Source: Gaertneriomyces semiglobifer
Lineage: Eukaryota; Chytridiomycota; Chytridiomycetes; Spizellomycetales; Spizellomycetaceae
Direction: 5' to 3'
DNA: 64,000 nt
Assembly (NCBI GenBank): GCA_025558075.1
Contig: JAHLKF010000005.1
Location: forward strand, 1,116,001-1,180,000
The notes below the pieces were generated by a model. That model made no database searches, had not been told where the DNA came from, and saw only the letters and a list, made by a program, of their open reading frames with translations. Made by a program: the position numbers and the translations under genes. Positions within the stretch are counted from its first letter, which is position 1; each line of letters begins with the position of its first letter. This document shows positions 32,915 through 42,544 of this stretch, in pieces.

Positions 32915-33132
32915 TCATGGTCAGTTTCAATCAATGAATCAATTCCAAACAAATGGCAAAGAGACCCCAACAACAAAACTCAAAATTCCCAATTGCATCA
33001 GTCGAGTAGCAGATCATGATCAGGTCCCCGCCCCGCCCCGCCCCGCCCGCGCCGTCCCGCCGCATTGGGCAGAGTACGTAAATTATTATTGCATTGGTCG
33101 GGGCAGATCGGGCTTTGCTCCCCTTGCGCGCA

Positions 33133-33140
33133 TATAAAAA
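33133..33140 (+). promoter_or_regulatory. TATA box of the FABP-like gene
   Basis: TATAAAAA about 107 bp upstream of the start codon, followed by a CA-rich leader (33190-33239). Confidence 0.7.
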
Positions 33141-33239
33141 GGGAGCTACCTGTCTCCCTTCCCTCTGTTGGACCGCAAACGCGGCAGCTATCACACTCAC
33201 ACTCACACTCTCACACTTACACACCACAACACTCACATA

Positions 33240-33695
33240 ATGGCTGTCGCTCCTACCGCTTACAACGGCACTTGGGTCATTGATGCCAAGCGCACAGACG
33301 AGTACCAGGATGTCCTCGGCGCTCAAAACGTCGGCTGGATCCTGCGCAAGGTCATTGCCAACTTGACCCTCACCTACACCATGACCGCAACCCAGAACGC
33401 TGACGGTACTTGGGTCATCTCCTCCATCAACCCCAAGGGTGACGAGCAGGTCTTTACCTTTGATGCCCAACCCCACTCTGCCGAGGACAAGGTCTACGGC
33501 CCCGTCGCTCACTCGGCCACCTTTGACCCCGAATCCGGCTTTGTCAAGTTGACCACCGTCAGCGAAAAGAACAACTGGAAAAATGTCGGAACCTGGTCCT
33601 TGGAGGAGAACGGAACCGTCATGGTCAGGCACCTCAGCTTTGAGAGCCCCAAGCTCACAAAGACCTTCAAGATGACCTTCACCAAGAAGGAATAG
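33240..33695 (+). CDS. Fatty-acid-binding-protein-like (calycin) protein, 151 aa
   Basis: Single exon. The length and strand pattern fit a ten-stranded intracellular lipid-binding barrel. The N-terminus carries the calycin signature YNGTWVIDAK, then a helix-turn-helix lid region (TDEYQDVLGAQNVGWILRKV) and alternating strands (TLTYTMTATQNADGTWVI, TFDPESGFVKLTTVSEK, GTWSLEENGTVMVRHLSFES). It ends TKTFKMTFTKKE, where vertebrate FABPs have the R-x-Y lipid-carboxylate motif; here Lys residues take that place. No signal peptide, so cytosolic. A role as carrier of fatty acids or other hydrophobic ligands is inferred. Very regular codon use, TATA box and leader suggest high expression. Confidence 0.75.
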   Translation: MAVAPTAYNGTWVIDAKRTDEYQDVLGAQNVGWILRKVIANLTLTYTMTATQNADGTWVISSINPKGDEQVFTFDAQPHSAEDKVYGPVAHSATFDPESGFVKLTTVSEKNNWKNVGTWSLEENGTVMVRHLSFESPKLTKTFKMTFTKKE

Positions 33696-33882
33696 ATATA
33701 GATGCCCCCACCAAATTTGAGGCATCCTATTTTTTGGGACATGCTAGAATAGAAGATCTCTCAAAACGCCCATGGGCGGCTGGAAATCGCGAGATCCGCA
33801 TCCTCTAGACCCTATCCTCATATACAGTTTTGTCTATAGTATTGTACACTTCCCATATACATATATCCTGTCACTCTTATTT

Positions 33883-35068
33883 TTACCCGCTCGTGTCCTC
33901 CACCTTTACTTTTCGTCTTTCAATCTTGACAAGTTCCTCTAACGACCGTCCGTCGCGTTCCTCAGACAAACAGCACTCCAGATCTTCCAGTGTCACCTGC
34001 TTCACTTTCCATTTCCCTTCGTTCTCTTTCTCTTCAACTTCAAGATCAAGGTCGGACGCGCCATCTCGGGTTCGCGTTTCCTTTACAACCTTGGCCAACT
34101 GCTGGAAGAGCTCCACACGGTCCTGCCGACTATACGCCCTCACTCGCCCACTCGTACTAGGAATCACAAACAACAGCGTCTCACGCATCTCCCCGTCTTC
34201 ATCTCGCCATCGATACGGCTCTTTCTGTAGTCCCAATGCGAAATCGGCTTTACCTATAAACACCTTGAACACTTCCATTCCAATAAAGCACCAGACTTTG
34301 GGCGCGTACGTTCGGATTTTGGTGTGTAGCGCGGGAAGGTTGGAAGCATGCTCGTTCCGAAGGAGATCGGCGCTGGATGGGGTTGGACGGGGTGTTACGT
34401 TCGTGAACCCAATAGCGTATTGGGTGAGCAATCGCCTGTCATCTAAAGAACAACGTTTAAAATTCTCCCAAAAAAGTGTAGTCTGTCTTTTCTTTCTTTT
34501 GCCTCACACACGTACCGATATGGGTCACTTTTTCTTCTGATCCACATAACCCACTTTGACTCATACAGATCCAGAAATGGTTTGTTGGTCCTGCGAAATG
34601 GTGCCCTCGTGTTGCGCTCATCACGCCCGGGTTGATTCCACAAAAGATAACGTCGAGGTTTGGTGCTAACAGATCTTTGAGTGGTGGAAGGGATGTTAGA
34701 TCTACAGGTGTCTTTCGTGCACGACTTTTTGAGACTTTTTTGGGCTGATTTCCATCATCGATGTGCTTGACAGCGCTGGTACAGACGGTGACGCTGTTAC
34801 ACTTCGTCTCTACCAAAAGTGTGTCTGATGTTGATGCCTTGATTTTAACAACTTCACCCGGTTTCGGAGACCCTCGACTGATCATGCGTTGCTTGGTGTT
34901 CCGCAGTCTCTGGTTGATCGGCACATCTTTCTGCGTACCGTCAATTTCCTTTGTGGAATGTGAGAAACTGCTTTTGCGTTTTTTGAGGGTATATGAAAAC
35001 TGGGTGATGGATTGGCGAAAGGCGGAATCTCTGTCTTCTTTGTGAAGGGTGTCGGTTTCTTCTGTCAT
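33883..35068 (-). CDS. Thymine/uracil mismatch DNA glycosylase (TDG/MUG family), 370 aa
   Basis: Exon 1 (35068-34516) and exon 2 (34442-33883) are joined in phase 1 by a 73-nt intron (GTACGT..CTTTAG), giving THI-DDRRLLTQYAIGFTNV. Residues 1-140 are a basic, disordered DNA-binding-like tail (KKRKSSF, KSRARKTP). The catalytic core starts LDVIFCGINPGVMSATRGHH, where GINPG carries the Asn that activates water in TDG, and includes HFAGPTNHFW. The second site is FVIPSTSGRVRAYSR, equivalent to the MPSSSAR insertion loop. The enzyme removes T or U opposite G, as in base-excision repair in the nucleus. It is divergent from U2AF1 with 490 bp between starts. Confidence 0.93.
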
Positions 35069-35561
35069 TTTGATGGAGATTATTGGGTCATCGAGAAAAG
35101 TCTTCCGTTGTTCCCTGGTCGTTGTTGCGTGGGGTGCCTACAAAAAGGGGCCCTTCCACAATCCGCGAGGGCAAATACAAGCGTCTCTAGGTTCCCAATG
35201 GTGTGCACGATACACGAAATCGAGCGCTGGTGGATGAGATGCAAAACGTTCCGAGAGCCTCACAACTTTTTAATTTGAGAAAAGCCCGCGGAGTCGGCTG
35301 ATTATGTAACCGCAGACGTTATTGCTAACGCAATTGTAATTGCTAAGCAACCGCCCTTTGGATATGCGTTCGAGTTGCGTTTCTGGTTTCAACCATTTGA
35401 TCTGCATACAAAAACAACGAGCTGCACGCGAGGATCAGCGGCAGAGTGCAGGCGTGAACTTGAGGAAGTGTGGGAATCAACTTAGAGCCGAGAACATTAG
35501 ACGGTCACGTTCACTACTTAACAAACAGAGAAAGAAGACGAAAGCGTGATACGATCTCAAG
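35069..35561. promoter_or_regulatory. Divergent promoter region of the TDG and U2AF1 genes
   Basis: About 490 bp between two start codons pointing away from each other. No TATA box or clear repeated element was seen. Confidence 0.45.
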
Positions 35562-36441
35562 ATGGCTGGTACGTAAAGGTGTGCTCTCTGACGATGAAAA
35601 AACAATGGATGTCCGTGTTCTGACCCCACCCACACTCATACGGTCTTCACGATTTTCAGATCATCTGGCGTCCATCTACGGAACAGAAAAAGATAAAGTC
35701 AACTGCAGTTTCTACTTCAAAATCGGGGCATGCCGCCACGGCGACCGGTGTTCCCGAAAACACGTCAAGCCCAACTTTTCACAAACCGTCCTCCTCTCAA
35801 ACGTATATCAGAACCCGGCATACGATGGTGTTTCCAATTTGACGGAGGAACAGCTGCAGGAGCATTTCGATATGTTTTTTGAGGATATGTTTATGGAATT
35901 GGCCAAGTATGGAGAAGTGGAGGAGATGAATGTGTGTGATAATGTTGGGGATCATTTGGTTGGAAGTAAGTTGTTCATGTCGACATATGACCCACACGCC
36001 TTTATACAGTGTGCTAACTGACAGTATGTGATAGATGTATATGTTCGCTTCAAGTTTGAAGAGAATGCAGGAAACGCAGTCGAAAACCTCAACAGCCGGT
36101 TTTACGCCGGCCGACCCTTATACGCCGAACTCAGTCCTGTAACCGATTTCGGCGAAGCCTGTTGTCGGCAATACGAAATGGGCGAATGCACACGTGGCGG
36201 GTTCTGCAATTTCATGCACTTGAAGCTTCCCAGTCGGAAATTGGAAAAAGAATTGTTTCAGGCACAGGATGAGAGTTTGAGGTTGCAGAAAAAGGAAAAG
36301 CGACGAGCGAGGTCGACGTCGAGGAGTCGGAGTCCGAGTCCGAGTCGCGAGAGGAAAAGGCGTGAGAGGTCGGCGGATAGGGATAGACATGAGCGCCGTA
36401 GAAGAGATGATGGACATGGGAATGGGTATGGGGGTTATTAG
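35562..36441 (+). CDS. U2AF1: Splicing factor U2AF small subunit (U2AF35), 239 aa
   Basis: Three exons: 35562-35568 (only 7 nt, MA plus one base), 35660-35965, 36035-36441, with introns of 91 and 69 nt. The start [18 protein letters not shown] is nearly universal in U2AF35. Zinc finger 1 is [20 protein letters not shown] (C-x8-C-x5-C-x3-H). The UHM/RRM follows ([38 protein letters not shown]), then zinc finger 2 [20 protein letters not shown]. The tail is RS-rich ([20 protein letters not shown]). The protein binds the AG of the 3' splice site together with the large subunit, in nuclear spliceosome assembly. Confidence 0.97.
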
Positions 36442-37370
36442 CTTACTTGACGAGCGACACGGTGCTCGCTTTGTATGTAAGATCGTCATTAGCTGCGACG
36501 GGAGTAGATGTAATCAACGCTGCACTGGACTGCGTGTATATATGCCGCTAGGCAAATAAGACTACCCAAATTGCGTATCAAACAAATGATCGTTCTTAGC
36601 ATTTGTGAATAGTAAACTGTAATGTGGTTGGATTTGGTTTGGAGATGGTGACAGCAGAGCTGCTCGAACCGAGCGCGTTCAGATATCCCGCAAAGGCGCC
36701 GTTGGACGGAAATCCCGTAGTACACGCCAGTCTGCTGTGCGTTTTCTCCGTGCGTGGCCATGCGTTGCAACAAAGTGCACCTCTCAGTGAGAACTGACTT
36801 GTGGGCTTTCAAAAAATCTGTGGAGTGGTCAACGGCAGTTCAGAAAAGCGAAATCTTAGACTTATGCACGTGTATCAGTGGAGTATGGAGTACATTTGGG
36901 ACGGTGCTGACACTGTGATACACATGAAGGAACAGGCATATCACAGATGCTCATATTTAGCCATAAGGGCTTCATATCTTCATATCTCTGCATGCTCAAA
37001 AACAAAGATGCTCTGAAGATGGAATATTTTCACTTTCGACGTATAACGGATTTCTGTTGCTGGGGAGTGGTGCGCCAAGCAATGTGGGGAGTGTTCTGCG
37101 TTCGTTTTTGATTGTTGCCAGTTAAGGTATTGTGGGTGACCGACTTGCGAGTAGAAGCGCTAACAGCAGTCTGTGACAACTTACATCAATCAATGATCCC
37201 CCGTTGCTTTGACACTTTCAAGGCAAGTTCGATACTCTCACACGATTTTCCCACGCGGTCCCACGGTCGCTGTCGGAGCTTACATAAGCGGCCCCTACGC
37301 GTTTGTCGGTGTTGGGACTCGAAAACTGACGGTTTTTTGTAGCTGGAGATGGCCAAACCCAATTTAACAA
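36442..37370. other. Intergenic region
   Basis: About 930 bp. A TTTTTTGTAG acceptor near 37332-37341 suggests that an upstream exon of the next gene may lie here, but no convincing exon was found. Confidence 0.35.
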
Positions 37371-39907
37371 ATGCGTTCCAGAACCTACTTTACAAGTTCC
37401 AAATCCCGAGTAGCTGTAGCATCTGGCAAACGGTTGAAAAAAGCATGGGATGGGTTCTTAAGATGTATGGAGAAAACCATGAACGTGGGGGTCATCTGGA
37501 TCGAGGTAACAAATTTTGAATTTTCCCATCGTAAAAACCATTTCTCACAAATGGATATATTGTTTGGAAATGTTTTAGTATGAGGCCCCGCATAGTTCTT
37601 CGATTCATGAGACGTTTGTGACGCTTGTCCGGCGCGCGACGGAACTGCCGATCTTGTCACGCACGTACTTGGCGTCTTTTGAAACTTATATACAATGTTT
37701 GACGGCGCTTCGAAATGCGAATTCGCAGCAGAAAGAGCGGTTGAAGAGAACGGAGGGTGTGACTGCGTTGAAAGCCGTGTTGGAGGGCGGGGAGGATATG
37801 TGGACACGGTTCTGTACGATTTTTGAGGCAGTCACGTACCCTGATGATGAAGAAGAGAAAAGTCATGATGAGATACGTAGCGTGGATGAAACTGAAGATC
37901 ATGGCGATAAGAAAAAGCTGAAAGCTTTGAAAAAGATGTGTAAAATGGCTGAGAAGGCGTTGTTCATGTGGGAAACGATTGGGAAGAGTGAAGAAGAGCA
38001 TGTTCGAGTCGTTCGGGAATGGTGGAGACGAGATTGGCTGGTACGTTGATAAATTCTCAGAATAAGAGGTTATTACCTGCAGACTTGCTTACGTTTTTAT
38101 ATAGGCACATCTCAAATATGCTACCACGGAGGAGACTCCAGCGTACTTGCATTACTTGGATGCGTGGCATACACACATTACCAGTCCCCAAACCGCGGCC
38201 ACAGCACAATCCATGACCACGGCACTACAATGTCTCGTTCAGACGCTCGCACACCAACTCTCCCGCGAACAGGGTGCAACTGTGGTTCGCCGAGAAATCC
38301 TACAAGCTGGAAAGAAAGCGAAAGCGGCATCCCGACAAAATAGTCGAAGAAAAGTGACACCAGATGGTATGAGTAGTGCCAATGGTGTGGGTGGCATGTT
38401 GGACATGACCCATAAGCGACGCGTGTCGAGGAAACTGCATGTACTGGATACAGCAAGGTACAAGCTGAAAGTGACGTTACGAAATAACCGAGAGTTTGCG
38501 TGTCAGAATGTTTTTGGATCCATATGTGAGATGTGGGCATGTGCGCGGGACGTGGCTGTGGTTATGAGAGATGGGTATGCCCAGAGTCTCCGTATTGGGA
38601 AAGACGACCAGAGGCGAAAGTTGAAACGGTTGTCCCTGGAGAGACCTGATAGTGCTGAAACTGTGCTGGCTATACCTACGCCTCCGGAGGACTCGGTTCC
38701 GATAAGTCCTGCAATGGGAAAACGAGCAAGCAGATGGCGGCGTCCCTCGAACCTTTCTATATGCTCGTCGGTCCAGTCACTTGATATTAACGTGGAAAAC
38801 TTGGTTCTAACTGAGAGGGCGGCTGAGGATGATGGTCAGATTCAACGGTCACCCTTAAGTCAAGCATGTATTGGCGAGACCGCTGCATGGAATGAAGGTG
38901 TGACATACCTGACTAGTCCGCTTACGAAGCCATCTGCGCCTCCCGAACTTGACATGGAAGACTGCTCTACTGCCAGGCACGGCCTCAACAACGAAGGGCA
39001 GCGAGTGAGTTCCCCAACAGGAACAGGATGGTTTTGTAGTCAATCGCCTGATCGACGACGGTCAAGCGGGATCATCAGACCGGCGGTCTCCGGTGTGCAT
39101 GAGGAGCCCCGCCGCAAAGGGACTCTCTCGGGGTTGGTTCCATCACCTGAAACTCCTTGTAATTCGACTGCCACAAAGAGTTCATTCCACCCAAGAGCAC
39201 AATCGGAATTTATACTAAGGGAAACTTCCAATGATCTTCCATTTAATCGATCGCGCCCTGATACCACTACTGCCGCTGAGTCGTGTCAAGCTGAAGCATC
39301 AAATTCACGGTACCACTTTCATCCACGATCACGATCCGAATTCAGTGGTGGCCAGGCCGCGGCACTCTCTCCTGATTTGAAAGCATCAGGAAATCACAGA
39401 AAGGGGATGATGGCGGCCTCAGGTTCGTTGCATAGATCGGAAGAGTGCTCGCCGCCACAGTCGGCGACTGTAAGCCATCCTCGTGCGTACTCAGAGTGCG
39501 TGTCCGGCTCGCGTTCTTCGCTGTCTCATAACAACGGTCGTACTCATATGTACTCGCGGTCAGAGTATATGCCGCCGCCGACGCCTCCACCAGAATACTC
39601 TCCCGTAACAAACTCTGCGCGTCCTGCGAGTCGGAGCAAAAGCATACAGAGCCACGCAAGCACTCGGAAGCCGCCTCCTCCAGTACCACGGCCGCGCACG
39701 ACAACAGGTAGTAGCGTATTTGAGCGAACCCCGTCAACGGCAGGTAGCTCGGTGGGTGCTACTTTACAGCGAGATTTGATGAGGTTGGAACGTACGAGTA
39801 GCTCGAGAGCGGCGGGGCACTCCAGAGATGTGAGTACGAGAAGCTCGAAAAGTATGAGTGGGTTCTCAACCTGGAGAGATGCTCATTCGGGCGCGCAAAC
39901 TCCGTGA
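37371..39907 (+). CDS. Helical-domain scaffold with HPRxxSE repeats, about 799 aa
   Basis: Exons 37371-37505, 37579-38040 and 38105-39907; introns of 73 nt (GTAAC..TTTTAG) and 64 nt (GTACGT..ATATAG), both phase 0. The first 400 residues are helical and basic (GKRLKKAWDGFLRCMEKTMN, CKMAEKALFMWETIGK, AHLKYATTEETPAYLHYLDA) and resemble a BAR-type three-helix region, which is an inference. The rest is disordered, with a run of FHPRAQSEF, FHPRSRSEF, SHPRAYSEC and YSRSEYMP, polyproline SH3 ligands (PPPTPPPEY, KPPPPVPRPR) and a Ser-rich end. A membrane/actin adaptor under basophilic-kinase control would fit. The start is uncertain; an ATG at 37349 lies in another frame. Confidence 0.6.
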
Positions 39908-40248
39908 TCGCGCGGTCGCAAACTGGAAAAGATGTAGATAACTTCATGCTTGATTGTACACATAATTATCAAAGATTCTTGATTGGAACGCCACGCCAGG
40001 TTTATAGCAGCGTTGGCACCTCCATGCTAACCCTTTTTTCAGCAGCAGATGCTGTTACTTTCATCCTCCATCGTATGCCGCTCTTGCGTTCGTTGGTGTG
40101 TTGGGAGGTTTCCTTTGACGCGTTTGTGGTGTTTTTCTTTTCGGCGTTTTCTTCAACGAGCCCATAACTTATTCCTAGACATTCCTGCTTGCCTCGTCAC
40201 AGCAAAGTAGGGGGGGAAAGCAGCTAAGGGTCGACATCTTACTGACGA
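39908..40248. other. Intergenic region
   Basis: About 340 bp between two plus-strand genes. No element recognised. Confidence 0.4.
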
Positions 40249-42335
40249 ATGGACTCTCCAGACGACAATCCTCAAGTTTACGCAACGTCGGATTCGTGGC
40301 AGGTGCGCCCTTCCCGCTCCAACACCGCTTCTCCAATTCCTTCTCCAATGGATCTGGACGGGTCTCGTCAGCCATCTCCTTCCCGCAATGGCGTCATAGC
40401 ACATGCAGCCAACCCTATAGAAGAAAGCCCACAGTCTTTACACACCATTCTGGACCGACCCGTCGACGATGAGCATCTTCAAGATGCCTTACACCCGAAC
40501 GCCGAAGACATTTCTTCTGATTCTGAAGCGGAAGGGCCAACCCCGGAAGGGTTCTGCGTTGAATGTGAGGATCAACCGGTGCGGATACTTTGTCAGACGT
40601 GTGACGATGCGTTCTGTGAAGTGTGCTTCCGCAGCTTGCACCGGAAAGGAAAGCGAAAGCGACACGCCACGAAACTTTTGGGAGCGGAACCAAAGAAGAG
40701 GAGAGGAGTGTTAGGCCTAAAGATTGGATCTTCTAGCCATGATAACCATGACAAGGTGGTTCCTGCAGAACAAGTTCCCGTCACAGAAGAGGAGGTGAAG
40801 CTACCATCAACCGGCGAGAAACCTGGCGACTACTTTGTAAAGCGCGCCGAGTACATCCCGCTTCGTCTCACGCTGAAAGAACGCAAACTTCTCCGTTTAC
40901 TGGAAGCCGCGCTTTCGGTTTCGGAATACACGGATAAGATTGATATCCTCACTTACGGCTCGAAGCAGAAACGCATTGTTGCCCAAATTCGAGAGTTGTG
41001 TTCCATCCTTTCCGGTCTTGTCTTAGCAGCGGACTATAAAACAGGACAGGACCTTTTTAAGGATCGCGACTTTGAAGCCAACGAGGCGTTCTTTCAGGAG
41101 GTGTTCGAGATCGGGCGGCGGTATAAGATTTGCAACCCAGAGAAGATGAGAGATACGTACGGCAAATTGTGCTACATGCTTATGGATTCCCAGTTGCCTG
41201 AGGTGAAGTCAATGTTAGGATTCGATTGTGTGGTACCAATCAAGACGGTATACACCACACTCGAACAACATGAAGGCGGACTGAACATTTTACATGATGA
41301 GTTGATTACTTGGGCCACGATGGAGATCTTACCGGCAGAAAAAAGCCGACAACAAATTCAAAAGGAGATCAAAATGAAGGAGCGGGCGATTGAAGCGATC
41401 GCTCGTAAATATGCCACGAAAACGTTGGATGCCGAGTTGATTAAGCAATGCCTTTACTCTATCGGAGACAATCACGCCTTCTTGAGGTCGAATCGCGACC
41501 CCTGCCTCACCCTTCTTGACTTCTTGAAATCAAACTTTCCGCCTGCTGATACTGCCGATGAGTCGAGGTCGCTGGCAATTCGATCAGGCAAAGATGGTGC
41601 CCGTCTATCACACAATCACTCGCGGCAGTACACGTATGTCCTACAGTCGCTCACGTTATGGTCTGAGATCCTCTATGACATGTTTGAGCTGTGGATGCTT
41701 GCCGAAAGGGATATGTTTGAAGGGACATACCGGCTGCGGGATACCGGCCAAGGCTTGCAGCGCGTCCAGGGCGCTCGCAGGGTAGGACGTGCAATGCAGG
41801 GAATTTTGAGCAGATGTATGCAAAAGTGTGGTGGATGGGTTGGAAGTAGTGTTGTGCATCTGGGAGATCACGTGAGTATCGTCGTTGATCTGCATTTAAC
41901 ATCATCCGTGTCCAACTGACGCTTTCGTGCCTTGCCCAGAACGTACCGAACGCCCTTGTTTTTATAGACAAGTATACCCAAGTGCATCGAATTCTCCTGC
42001 CCATATGTACAACGCTGTCGAAACTGCCATCGCTATCGGCTGAGCCCAATGTAGCTATTTACTTTTGCAGTTTCCTATCGAAAAAGGCGGTACCACCTTC
42101 ATCAATGTCCACGGCTTTGGTCACGGAAGCGGTCAACAATATTCGAATGGAAATCTTACAAGACTTTTTCAAGCATGGGTTCGATGGAAGTGGGGCAGAC
42201 AATTTCTTCGATGCTGGAAGCTGTATTGATGGCCGATTGACGAGTGCATGGAACTGGTGTAGTCAAGTGGAGAAAAAGCGGTGGTGGGGAGTGTTTTTAG
42301 TGAGCGGATTCAGAGGCTTTGACGGTGAATGGTGA
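40249..42335 (+). CDS. UPF0652 (DUF2009) protein with N-terminal B-box-like zinc finger, 672 aa
   Basis: Exon 1 (40249-41871, 541 codons) and exon 2 (41940-42335) are joined in phase 0 by a 68-nt GTGAGT..CCCAG intron. Residues 1-100 are disordered. Residues about 101-145 carry a Cys/His cluster (CVECEDQPVRILCQTCDDAF, CEVCFRSLHRKGKRKRH) typical of a B-box-like finger followed by a basic patch. Residues 200-672 match the DUF2009/UPF0652 region, e.g. KRAEYIPLRLTLKERKLLRL, YKICNPEKMRDTYGKLCYML, ending WNWCSQVEKKRWWGVFLVSG and FRGFDGEW. The family is widespread in fungi, plants and protists; its molecular function is not established. Confidence 0.88.
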
Positions 42336-42544
42336 GGAACATTGACATTCCTTGTTGGGCTTTGGGGGGAAATTTTGGCGATAGATCGACCTGAGAGTGT
42401 CCGAACAAGGGTCGCGTCCGGATGCTTTATTAATATTAAAATGTAACGCGCTCTCAGAACACCCTCTCGCTTCTCGCATCTTCGCACCTCGTATAACACT
42501 TGAAGGTCGATGTACTCTTCGTTGTCTGCCTTCCAGCCTTCGCC

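Larger units (their letters stand above)
31756..33239. promoter_or_regulatory. Divergent promoter region with palindromes
   Basis: About 1.5 kb between the CH-like gene (minus) and the FABP-like gene (plus). It contains three palindromes (32119-32156, 32224-32246, 32528-32546), a run of 20 G (32895-32914), repeated CCCCG GC boxes (33026-33052), a TATA box and a CA-rich leader. No coding exon seen. Confidence 0.6.

Noticed and set aside
32931..33725. 264-codon minus-strand ORF
   Set aside because: Antisense of the FABP-like gene and its promoter, including the poly-C tract; no motif.
37349..37505. Start of the scaffold gene at ATG 37349
   Set aside because: That frame reaches a stop directly after the acceptor at 37578; the frame from 37371 splices cleanly in phase 0.
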